Position numbers and translations under genes: made by a program. The notes under the pieces are model-generated. The model did not search any database. It was given only the letters and a program-made list of their open reading frames with translations, and was not told where the DNA came from. Below, piece by piece: positions 1 through 6,944 of a stretch of 8,228 nucleotides of DNA (its first letter is position 1; the number at the start of each line of letters is the position of its first letter). Source of the DNA: an uncultured Mucilaginibacter sp. (GTDB lineage: Bacteria; Bacteroidota; Bacteroidia; Sphingobacteriales; Sphingobacteriaceae); assembly GCA_946479225.1 (NCBI GenBank), contig CAMLFI010000096.1:1-8228 (forward strand). The letters are read 5' to 3'.

Positions 1-700
1 CTGAATTAGCTATCAGCACGCGTTTCTGACCCGGGAAGAACGCAATACCATTTGGCCGGGTAATCTCTGTGGTAAGCAAAGTAACCTTACCGTCTTTTTT
101 AGCTATACGGTAAACGCCCTGGTATTTAGCTTCCTTAAGCGGATCGTCAACGTTTTTCTCTAACCCGTAAGGCGGATCAGTAAAATATATATCGCCGTTA
201 GCTAAAAAATCAAGGTCGTTAGGGCTGTCAAACTTTAAACCCTTATAATTTGATGCTATTACTTTATACCACGATTTTGGTTTATCAAGCGGGGCATCCA
301 TTGCAACAACCAGGCGGTTACCGTCCTGGCATATTATCAGTTTTCCATCGGGGCTCAGGCCCAGTCCGTTTGAGCCCAGCTCGCCACCACGAACCGTTTT
401 CCCGGTATAACCCGAAGGGTACAGGTAAACTTCTTTGCCTTTTGCTTTGGTCCACTTATATATTTTATTTTTTTTCACGTCAGAAAACAACAGCATTTGC
501 TGGCTCTCTATCCATAAGGGGCCCTCGCTCCAAACAAAGCCTTCGGCCAGAATTTCGGCTTTAGCGTTTTTACTTACCAGCTTGTTAAAAGCGGGGTCGA
601 TAGCCTTTACGGTTATTAATGGTTTTTTGGGTTGAGCCTGGGTTGAAAAGCCACCAAGCGCTATAACTATAGCGGCAAATGCGGTTCTGCGGAAATTCAT
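1..700 (-). CDS. SMP-30/gluconolactonase/LRE-family exported protein (5' part, C-terminus off the left edge)
   Basis: The frame is open from the ATG at 700-698 to the window edge, giving 233 residues of a protein that is usually about 300 long. Residues 1-22 form a signal peptide (MNFRR, a hydrophobic core, then a c-region ending STQAQ), so the protein is probably periplasmic. The six-bladed propeller family is recognised from SEGPLW at 58-63, LGLSPDGK at 113-120, SPNDLDF at 159-165 and RPNGIAF at 215-221. In SMP-30 enzymes the divalent metal is held by a Glu, an Asn and an Asp. E59 and N161 fit the first two, and the Asp would follow the ANS at 231-233, just past the edge. Family members hydrolyse sugar lactones, but many Bacteroidota homologues are uncharacterised, so the substrate is unknown. 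It is transcribed divergently from the metal-efflux genes. The family call is firm and the exact activity is not. Confidence 0.9.
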   Translation of the reverse strand, partial: MNFRRTAFAAIVIALGGFSTQAQPKKPLITVKAIDPAFNKLVSKNAKAEILAEGFVWSEGPLWIESQQMLLFSDVKKNKIYKWTKAKGKEVYLYPSGYTGKTVRGGELGSNGLGLSPDGKLIICQDGNRLVVAMDAPLDKPKSWYKVIASNYKGLKFDSPNDLDFLANGDIYFTDPPYGLEKNVDDPLKEAKYQGVYRIAKKDGKVTLLTTEITRPNGIAFFPGQKRVLIANS

Positions 701-795
701 AAGATTGATATATATTGGTTTACAGCACTAAGGTAATAATTTGTTTAAAATATTCTCAGCCTGTAAACATATCGTTTGGTTTGTATCAATCTTAT
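699..795. repeat. 12-bp perfect inverted repeat in the divergent intergenic region
   Basis: ATAAGATTGATA at 699-710 is exactly reverse-complementary to TATCAATCTTAT at 784-795, with 73 bp between the arms. The left arm touches the start codon of the gluconolactonase-like gene. The right arm lies 46-57 bp before the TTG start of the small protein gene. Read in each gene's own direction, both genes therefore carry TATCAATCTTAT upstream. It could be a paired regulator site, a leftover of an inverted duplication, or chance in AT-rich DNA. Apart from this repeat, nothing in the 140-bp gap (701-840) can be called with confidence. No full Bacteroidota promoter was found there, only imperfect -7-like strings such as TAACTTTA at 826-833. 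Confidence 0.5.
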
Positions 796-840
796 ATTTT
801 TTTAGCGTTATTCATTATCGTTATTTAACTTTAGGGTCAA

Positions 841-1227
841 TTGAGAAAGTTCACCGTCATATTAATTTTAACAGCCTACCTGTTTTCAACAACTGAATTA
901 CATCAGTTGCTGAAGCTGCCTGTTGTTTTTGAGCATTATTATGAGCATAAGCAGCTGAATGGGGATATTTCTTTTCTTGATTTTTTGGATATGCATTACA
1001 TGCATGGCAGCCCGCTCTCCAGTGATTATGCCGAGGACATGCAACTTCCTTTTAAAACAATTGATAAGTGTGTTTGTGCAGCAATACCTGTAATAGTTCC
1101 GCAGAACGTAAACATAGCCATTCATCATCCCGTTCAGCTTAAAAAGATCCAGCGTTTTATTATGCAGGATGATTTTTTACCATCCTCTTATCTTTCCCGT
1201 ATCTGGCAACCGCCAAAAGCTTGTTGA
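841..1227 (+). CDS. Small exported His-containing protein of a heavy-metal efflux operon (function unknown)
   Basis: The product has 128 residues. A TAG at 832-834 lies in frame only two codons before the TTG at 841, and no ATG or GTG precedes the hydrophobic N-terminus, so TTG is taken as the start. Residues 2-18 (RKF, then a hydrophobic stretch ending FSTT) form a signal peptide or an N-terminal membrane anchor with no clear A-x-A site. The rest is polar, with H-Y-Y-E-H (32-36), M-H-Y-M-H-G (51-56), an acidic patch (62-66), C-V-C (77-79), H-H (95-96), and a C-terminus of IWQPPKAC (121-128). Clustered His, Cys, Asp and Met suggest metal binding, which is inference. I recall similar short proteins with an LLKLP...EH motif and an IWQPP tail beside RND metal pumps in Bacteroidota, but no function that has been assigned to them. 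It lies 105 bp before the pump gene on the same strand, with no terminator visible between, so it is probably co-transcribed. Confidence 0.75.
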   Translation: MRKFTVILILTAYLFSTTELHQLLKLPVVFEHYYEHKQLNGDISFLDFLDMHYMHGSPLSSDYAEDMQLPFKTIDKCVCAAIPVIVPQNVNIAIHHPVQLKKIQRFIMQDDFLPSSYLSRIWQPPKAC

Positions 1228-1332
1228 TCATTTTCCTATTCAAATTTTAATAAACCATTGCTATGGTGTGGCTTGCGCTATCGCTATACACCGGTTTTTT
1301 TGAATTGCAATTTATTTCAACATCATATTTTT

Positions 1333-4300
1333 ATGTTAGATCATATAATAGCTTTTTCTGTGAAGAACAAGCTTATTGTAGGGCTTTTTACTATTGCCCT
1401 TATAAGCTATGGCATTTTCCAGTTTACGCGGCTTCCTATTGATGCCGTACCCGATATTACCGATAACCAGGTGCAGGTAATTACCATCGCCCCATCATTT
1501 GGCGCAACGGATATTGAGCGTTTGGTTACTTATCCCATTGAGCAGGCCAACAGCAATATTCCGGGCATTAAAGAGATCAGGAGTTTTTCAAGGTTCGGCC
1601 TGTCCTTAGTTACCATTGTTTTTGATGATGAGACAGACGTTTACTTTGCGCGGCAGCAGGTTGCCGAACGGTTGCAGCAAGTGCAAACCCAGATCCCCGC
1701 AGGCATTGGCACGCCCGAATTGGGCCCTGTAAGTACCGGTCTTGGCGAAATTTACCAATACGTAGTTAGGCCCAAAAAAGGTTTCGAGGATAAATACGAC
1801 GAAACAGAGCTACGCACCATTCAGGACTGGATAGTGCGCCGGCAATTGCTGGGGGTTAAAGGCGTTGCCGAGGTAAGCAGCTTTGGCGGCAAGCTTAAAC
1901 AATACTCCATTGAGGTTGATCCGGGCAAGCTGCTATCGCATAACATCACCATTACTGACGTTTTTTCGGCCTTAGAGAACAACAACCAAAACACCGGCGG
2001 CGCTTATATTGAAAAGGGCCCAACGGTTCTGTATATCCGCAGTGAGGGTTTGCTCGGTAATATAAACGATATCAATAACACGGTTATCCGCAACAATGGC
2101 GATGGCACACCTTTGTTTATTAAGGATGTGGCCGACGTTAAAACAGGTTACGCCACGCGTTATGGTGCCATGTGTTATAACGACGAGGGCGAAGTTGCCG
2201 GAGCTGTTGTGATGATGCTTAAAGGCGCTAACAGCAGCGAAGTGATAAAGAATGTAAAGGAGCGCATCGTCCAGATCCAAAAAACACTTCCGGAAGGTGT
2301 GGTTGTTGAGCCGTTTTTAGATCGCACCAAAATGGTGAATAATGCCATTAGCACAGTTGAACGTAATTTATTAGAAGGCGCTTTAATTGTGGTGCTGGTA
2401 CTGGTATTGTTCCTGGGTAATTTAAGAGCAGGGTTATTGGTGTCGTCTGTTATACCGCTCGCAATGCTGTTTGCTATTATCATGATGAACCTATTCGGGG
2501 TAAGCGGCAACCTGATGAGCCTTGGCGCGCTTGATTTTGGTTTGATTGTGGACGGCGCTGTAATTATTGTTGAAGCGGTAATGCACCGGCTAAGCCACGC
2601 CAAGAAGTTTAGTGATACCGACCGTATTGACCAGTCCACCATGGACCTCGAGGTAAAAGAATCTGCGGGCAAGATGATGAACAGCGCTGTGTTTGCGCAG
2701 ATCATTATACTAGTAGTATACCTCCCCATTTTCGCTTTAGAAGGTATTGAGGGAAAAATGTTTAAACCGATGGCACAAACGGTAGCATTTGCTTTATTAG
2801 GGGCATTCATTTTATCGCTTACCTATATACCGATGATGAGTTCGGTATTCCTCAGCAAAAAAATAAAACACTCGCCTAATTTCTCAGAAAGGTTGATGGA
2901 AAAGATAACGCGATCCTACCGCAATACATTGGAACGGGTGATTGCTTTCCCTAAAATGTTGCTGTTAGCCGTTATTGGATTGTTCATCGTTTCTGTTTTT
3001 GTACTAACCACTTTAGGTGGCGAGTTTATCCCCGCGCTGGAAGAAGGTGATTTCGCCGTTGATACCCGTGTACTTACAGGCAGCAACATTAACACCACCA
3101 TAGCCAGCACACAAAAGGCGGCGCACATTTTAAAAACACAATTCCCCGAAGTAGAAAAGGTGGTTACCAAAATTGGCAGCGGCGAGGTGCCTACCGACCC
3201 TATGCCTATGGAAGCCAGCGATATGATGGTTATTTTAAAACCAAAGGATGAGTGGACATCAGCCAAAACATTTGATGAACTGGCTAAAAAAATGGGCATC
3301 GCGCTGCAAGCCGTTCCCGGTATAACCGCAGGGTTTCAGTTTCCCGTGCAGATGCGGTTTAACGAATTGATGACAGGTGCACGGCAAGATGTCGTGTGTA
3401 AAATATTTGGCGAGGACCTGGATACACTTGCCGCTTACGCCACCAAATTAGGACGAATGGTTAACACCGTTGATGGTGCGCAAAACCTTTATGTAGAAGC
3501 GGTATCAGGCTTGCCACAGATCACAATTAATTACAACCGCAACGCCATTGCGCAGTATGGCCTTAACATAGTTGATATAAACAAAGTGGTTAACACTGCC
3601 CTTGCGGGGCAAAGTACCGGTACTTTGTTTGAAGGCGAAAAACGCTTTGAAATAGTGGTACGCATAAGCGGCGAACAGAAAAAGGATTTAAAGGATATCC
3701 AAAACCTGTTGATCCCAACGCCGCAAGGAACACAAATTCCGTTGTACCAATTGGCCGATGTGCAGATAAAAGACGGCCCTAACCAAATACAGCGAGAGGA
3801 TGCTAAACGCCGCATCATAGTTGGCTTTAATGTGCGTGGCCGCGATGTGGAGACCATTGTTAATGAGCTACAGGCAAAGGTTGATACGCAACTTAAATTG
3901 CCCGCAGGTTATTATGTAACTTATGGTGGTGCCTTTGAAAACTTAAATGCCGCCAAACAACGGTTGATGATAGCAGTGCCGGTATCGCTTGCGCTTATCT
4001 TCCTCTTGTTATTTTTTGCGTTCAATTCTGTAAAGCAGGGTTTGCTTATTTATTCGGCTATTCCCTTATCTGCCATCGGCGGCATTTTGTTTATGGCATT
4101 GCGAGGTATGCCTTTCAGCATTAGCGCGGGGGTTGGTTTTATAGCGTTGTTTGGTGTAGCGGTGCTTAACGGCATTGTGCTGATAGCTGAGTTTAATAGC
4201 ATTAAAAAACAGGGAATAACCGATATGAAAACCATAGTATTAACCGGCACAAGCCTCAGGTTAAGGCCCGTTTTAATGACGGCCTTTGTAGCGTCACTTG

Positions 4301-5691
4301 GCTTTTTGCCCATGGCGCTAAGTAACGGGGCGGGTGCCGAAGTGCAGCGCCCACTGGCAACTGTTGTAATTGGTGGGTTACTGATAGCTACCTTTCTAAC
4401 TTTATTTGTTTTGCCTGTGTTATATATCATAAGCGAAAAGGGCTTTAAGAACACAATAGGCAAACCGGCTGCCGTATTGGTGGGCTTTCTCCTTTTAACA
4501 GGAACCATGCAATCGGCAAATGCGCAGCGGCCTATTGCCCTTAAAGCAGCTATTGATACTGCTTTAAAAAACAATTTACGTGTAAAGCAGGAACAGTTAA
4601 AGGCCAGATATCAGCAAATGCTGATAGGCACATCTGCTGCAATACCGCAGGCCAATGCCTTTGGCGAATTCGGGCAGTTTAACAGCAGTTATTCTGACAC
4701 CAAATTTGGCATTTCGCAGTCGTTCAGTTTTCCAACAGTATACAGCAGGCAAAAAGAACTCTTAAAGCAGGATTGGAAGAGCAGCGTACTTAATGTTGCT
4801 GTACAGGAGGTTTTGCTTAAAAAACAGGTAACGCAGGTATTTTATTCCATAACGCTTTTGGAGCAAAGGCGGAAACTGTTATTATATACCGATAGCATTT
4901 ATCGCAATTTTTATAAAAAAGCAGCCCTCCGACTGGAAAAAGGCGAGGCCAATATCCTCGAAAAAACAAGTGCCGAAATACTATTGGGCCAGATAGAGCA
5001 ACAGCTCAATCCGCTAAAACAAGACTCTGCTGTTTTACAATTACAGTTTCAGTTACTGTTAAATTCAACAATTGCCTTTACACCTGCCCTCGAAGCATTT
5101 AAGCTAGGGGCGGCGGCCGTAGTTGATACTGCATCTATAAAGCAACACCCCGCGCTGATGTTATCCGCGCAACAACTGCAAACATCCGATGCGGCCATAG
5201 CGCTCGAAAAAAGCAAGCTCCTGCCCGATCTTACTATCGGTTATAACAATACCAGTATAAGGGGCATTGGTGCAGACAATGTATTCTACAACGGATCAAG
5301 CCGCTTTAATTCTGTGCAGGTGGGTGTGGGTATTCCTATTTTCGCGGGATCACAAAAAGCACGTATAAAAAGCGCTCAGCTCAATAAACAGGTAGCCGAA
5401 GGTAATTATGCCGTTGAGATTCAAAATATCAGCGTCGCTTATCGCGAGGCGGTGCTGCAGCAGGAAAAATATGCAAAGGCGGTAAAGTATTTTGAGGACC
5501 AGGCATTAAAAAACGCGGGGCTTATAACCACTGCAGCCAATCAGCAACTGGCCGCCGGCAACATCAACTACCTGGAGTGGGTGCAGTTGATAAACCAGGC
5601 CACAGCGGTAAAAAACGATTACATAGATGCGGTGCGTAACCTTATAGACGCAAATATTCAAGTTAACTATTTCAACAGCAAACAGCCATGA
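1333..5691 (+). CDS. czcA: CzcA/CusA-family heavy-metal RND pump fused to a C-terminal TolC/CzcC-type outer-membrane channel
   Basis: This 1452-residue protein is the inner-membrane, proton-driven pump of a tripartite metal efflux system, joined to its own outer-membrane channel. Residues 1-1036 are a full HME-RND pump: TM1 near 14-31, a porter half to about 345, TM2-6 at about 346-510, TM7 at about 542-560, the second porter half, and TM8-12 at about 880-1032. The TM4 signature DFGLIVDGAVIIVE carries D401, D407 and E414, matching the proton-relay acids of CzcA. Residues 1037-1064 look like a signal peptide. Residues 1065-1452 are an outer-membrane efflux domain with long alpha-helical, Gln/Ala-rich repeats and a barrel-strand region (FGISQSFSFP; VQVGVGIPIFAG). 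The usual length is about 1030-1050 for CzcA alone and about 420 for CzcC, so this is a fusion, of a type I recall from other Bacteroidota. ATG 1333 is chosen because MLDHIIAFSVKNKL is the normal family start; a TTG at 1258 would add 25 unrelated residues. By my alignment, the CusA Met-triad positions 573 and 623 are A628 and E678, arguing for divalent ions. The symbol marks the family, not a proven substrate. Confidence 0.93.
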   Translation: MLDHIIAFSVKNKLIVGLFTIALISYGIFQFTRLPIDAVPDITDNQVQVITIAPSFGATDIERLVTYPIEQANSNIPGIKEIRSFSRFGLSLVTIVFDDETDVYFARQQVAERLQQVQTQIPAGIGTPELGPVSTGLGEIYQYVVRPKKGFEDKYDETELRTIQDWIVRRQLLGVKGVAEVSSFGGKLKQYSIEVDPGKLLSHNITITDVFSALENNNQNTGGAYIEKGPTVLYIRSEGLLGNINDINNTVIRNNGDGTPLFIKDVADVKTGYATRYGAMCYNDEGEVAGAVVMMLKGANSSEVIKNVKERIVQIQKTLPEGVVVEPFLDRTKMVNNAISTVERNLLEGALIVVLVLVLFLGNLRAGLLVSSVIPLAMLFAIIMMNLFGVSGNLMSLGALDFGLIVDGAVIIVEAVMHRLSHAKKFSDTDRIDQSTMDLEVKESAGKMMNSAVFAQIIILVVYLPIFALEGIEGKMFKPMAQTVAFALLGAFILSLTYIPMMSSVFLSKKIKHSPNFSERLMEKITRSYRNTLERVIAFPKMLLLAVIGLFIVSVFVLTTLGGEFIPALEEGDFAVDTRVLTGSNINTTIASTQKAAHILKTQFPEVEKVVTKIGSGEVPTDPMPMEASDMMVILKPKDEWTSAKTFDELAKKMGIALQAVPGITAGFQFPVQMRFNELMTGARQDVVCKIFGEDLDTLAAYATKLGRMVNTVDGAQNLYVEAVSGLPQITINYNRNAIAQYGLNIVDINKVVNTALAGQSTGTLFEGEKRFEIVVRISGEQKKDLKDIQNLLIPTPQGTQIPLYQLADVQIKDGPNQIQREDAKRRIIVGFNVRGRDVETIVNELQAKVDTQLKLPAGYYVTYGGAFENLNAAKQRLMIAVPVSLALIFLLLFFAFNSVKQGLLIYSAIPLSAIGGILFMALRGMPFSISAGVGFIALFGVAVLNGIVLIAEFNSIKKQGITDMKTIVLTGTSLRLRPVLMTAFVASLGFLPMALSNGAGAEVQRPLATVVIGGLLIATFLTLFVLPVLYIISEKGFKNTIGKPAAVLVGFLLLTGTMQSANAQRPIALKAAIDTALKNNLRVKQEQLKARYQQMLIGTSAAIPQANAFGEFGQFNSSYSDTKFGISQSFSFPTVYSRQKELLKQDWKSSVLNVAVQEVLLKKQVTQVFYSITLLEQRRKLLLYTDSIYRNFYKKAALRLEKGEANILEKTSAEILLGQIEQQLNPLKQDSAVLQLQFQLLLNSTIAFTPALEAFKLGAAAVVDTASIKQHPALMLSAQQLQTSDAAIALEKSKLLPDLTIGYNNTSIRGIGADNVFYNGSSRFNSVQVGVGIPIFAGSQKARIKSAQLNKQVAEGNYAVEIQNISVAYREAVLQQEKYAKAVKYFEDQALKNAGLITTAANQQLAAGNINYLEWVQLINQATAVKNDYIDAVRNLIDANIQVNYFNSKQP
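4441..4524 (+). other. Internal signal-peptide-like linker between the pump and channel domains
   Basis: Residues 1037-1064 of the fusion protein begin with a short basic stretch (GFKNTIGK), continue with a hydrophobic core (AAVLVGFLLLTG), and end with a polar c-region, MQSANA, followed by Gln 1065. This has the n/h/c pattern and A-x-A motif of a type I signal peptide. RND pumps normally end in the cytoplasm after TM12, so this segment would act as a thirteenth membrane span and send the channel domain to the periplasm. Cleavage after A1064 (DNA 4524/4525) would release a mature channel of about 388 residues. No Cys follows, so it is not a lipoprotein site. Whether cleavage happens cannot be seen from sequence. 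Confidence 0.7.
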
Positions 5692-6821
5692 AACCTATAA
5701 CATATTTAACAGCACTGGTACTCTTTTTATCCGCCTGCGGCGATAAAAAACCAGCGGTAGAAGACGCCCCCGCGACCAAAAGCAGCAATATTGTAACGCT
5801 AACGGACGAGCAATTTAAAAATGCCGTTATAACCACCGGAAAAATTGAGCAGAAAGACATTTCATCTGTTTTAAAACTTAACGGGCAAATTGATGTGCCA
5901 CCGCAAAACATGGTTTCCATAAGTGTTCCCCTGGGTGGTTATCTAAAATCAACCAAATTATTGCCGGGCATGCACGTAAACAAAGGCGAGGCGGTTGCGG
6001 TGGTAGAGGATCAGCAATACATCCAACTGCAACAGGATTACCTTACCGCAAAAGCACGCATTGGCTACCTGGAGAACGAATACAAACGCCAAAAGGACCT
6101 TAACCAAAGTCGTGCAGCGAGTGATAAGGTCTTTCAACAAGCCGAAGCCGACTATCATAGCCAGTTGGTATTGATCACATCGCTGGGGCAAAAGCTACAA
6201 TTAGCAGGCATCAACGTGCGCAACATCAGCGAAACCAATATCGCGCGCAGCGTAAATATTTATTCGCCTATAAGCGGGTTTGTATCTAAGGTGAATGTCA
6301 ACATCGGCAAATATGTATCGCCAACCGAGGTGCTGTTTGAACTGGTTAATCCTACAGATATACATCTGGCACTTAAGGTTTACGAAAAGGATCTGGATAA
6401 GTTGTACATAGGGCAAAAGGTAATTTCGTATACCAATAACAATCCTGAAAAGAAACATGAGGGTGAGATACTGCTGATTGGCCGCGACCTGTCTGCCGAC
6501 CGTAACACAGAGGTACATTGCCACTTTGAAGATTACGACAAAAGCCTGGTACCCGGCACTTATATGAATGCCGAAGTACAGATAAAAAATGCAAAAGCAG
6601 CGGCCATACCAACCGATGCCCTGGTTGAGTTTGAAGGAAAACAATACCTATATAAAGTTGTTGGCAAAAACAGCTATGAAATGACCGAAGTAACTACCGG
6701 CGAAAGTGAGAACGGATATACAGAAATAATAAACCCCTCAAACCGGTTAAGTAATGCTTCGCTTGTTATTAAAGGCGCATACTCTTTATTAATGATGATG
6801 AAAAATAAGGCCGATGAATAG
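5688..6821 (+). CDS. czcB: Efflux RND periplasmic adaptor (CzcB/CusB-type membrane-fusion lipoprotein)
   Basis: This 377-residue protein links the inner-membrane pump to the outer-membrane channel and may pass metal to the pump. A lipoprotein signal peptide ends in the lipobox L-S-A-C at 14-17, so the mature protein should start at acylated C17 and be membrane-anchored. Domains in order are: the first beta-barrel strand region near 45-75; the first half of the lipoyl (biotinyl-like) domain at about 76-108 (GGYL...GMHVNKGE); an alpha-helical hairpin or coiled coil at about 109-168; the second lipoyl half at about 190-222 (SPISGFVSKVNVNIGKYV); a beta-barrel at about 223-300; and a membrane-proximal domain to about 365. 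Its ATG overlaps the TGA of the pump gene as ATGA (5688-5691), so translation is probably coupled. It has no His-rich metal-binding extension. The family call is firm; the Czc rather than Cus name follows from the partner pump and is less sure. Confidence 0.93.
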   Translation: MKPITYLTALVLFLSACGDKKPAVEDAPATKSSNIVTLTDEQFKNAVITTGKIEQKDISSVLKLNGQIDVPPQNMVSISVPLGGYLKSTKLLPGMHVNKGEAVAVVEDQQYIQLQQDYLTAKARIGYLENEYKRQKDLNQSRAASDKVFQQAEADYHSQLVLITSLGQKLQLAGINVRNISETNIARSVNIYSPISGFVSKVNVNIGKYVSPTEVLFELVNPTDIHLALKVYEKDLDKLYIGQKVISYTNNNPEKKHEGEILLIGRDLSADRNTEVHCHFEDYDKSLVPGTYMNAEVQIKNAKAAAIPTDALVEFEGKQYLYKVVGKNSYEMTEVTTGESENGYTEIINPSNRLSNASLVIKGAYSLLMMMKNKADE

Positions 6822-6874
6822 CTTAGGGCAACCGGGTTAAACTATCATCGTATCCAATTGTCAAACAGATGCAA

Positions 6875-6895
6875 TTAAACATCTTGCGTGTTTAA
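6875..6895. promoter_or_regulatory. Inverted repeat TTAAACA-N7-TGTTTAA upstream of the YceI-family gene (possible operator)
   Basis: The arms 6875-6881 and 6889-6895 are perfectly complementary over 7 bp with a 7-bp spacer. The repeat ends 17 bp before the -7 element and so covers the expected -33 region, a usual place for a repressor or activator site. It has no following T-run, so it is not a convincing terminator for the adaptor gene upstream. In AT-rich DNA a 7-bp repeat can arise by chance. Confidence 0.35.
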
Positions 6896-6912
6896 ACATA
6901 TAATATTTACTC

Positions 6913-6920
6913 TATATTTG
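6913..6920 (+). promoter_or_regulatory. Bacteroidota -7 promoter element (TAnnTTTG)
   Basis: TATATTTG matches the Bacteroidota -7 consensus TAnnTTTG exactly and lies 24 bp before the ATG of the YceI-family gene, in the right direction. The -33 partner (consensus TTTG) is weak: TTTA at 6891-6894 has about the right spacing, 18 bp. The predicted RNA would have a short A-rich leader (ACAAAAA before the ATG), a common start context in this phylum. This suggests the gene is transcribed separately from the efflux operon. Confidence 0.55.
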
Positions 6921-6944
6921 ACCGCATAATCATTAAAACAAAAA

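Noticed and set aside
250..564. Plus-strand open frame of 104 residues
   Set aside because: It lies opposite the gluconolactonase-like gene, whose motifs and signal peptide are clear. The frame at 435-635 is rejected likewise.
826..833. TAACTTTA as a -7 promoter element for the efflux operon
   Set aside because: The last consensus base is wrong, no -33 partner lies at the right distance, and it sits so close to the TTG start that the transcript would have almost no leader.
1265..1293. Possible hairpin (GGTGT...ACACC) between the small gene and the pump gene
   Set aside because: Only 5 bp pair, with wobbles and mismatches beside them, and no T-run follows. It is too weak for a terminator or riboswitch call.
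1303..1312. 10-bp palindrome AATTGCAATT before the pump gene
   Set aside because: It is a short AT-rich palindrome with no second copy and no clear promoter context, and is readily expected by chance.
1258..1332. Upstream TTG start that would extend the RND pump by 25 residues
   Set aside because: The added residues (MLWCGLRYRYTP...) do not resemble the family's N-terminus, while ATG 1333 gives the standard start just before TM1. The 105-bp gap is better read as untranslated intergenic sequence.
2175..2810. 211-residue open frame on the minus strand inside the pump gene
   Set aside because: It is antisense to a strongly conserved RND coding region, its translation is low-complexity Ser/Thr/Ile-rich, and it matches no family I know. 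The other antisense frames in the pump and adaptor genes are rejected for the same reason.
4507..5691. Internal ATG (M1059) as the start of a separate channel gene
   Set aside because: M1059 lies after the hydrophobic core, so a product starting there would have no export signal. There is no stop between the pump and channel parts, so a continuous fusion is the simpler reading.
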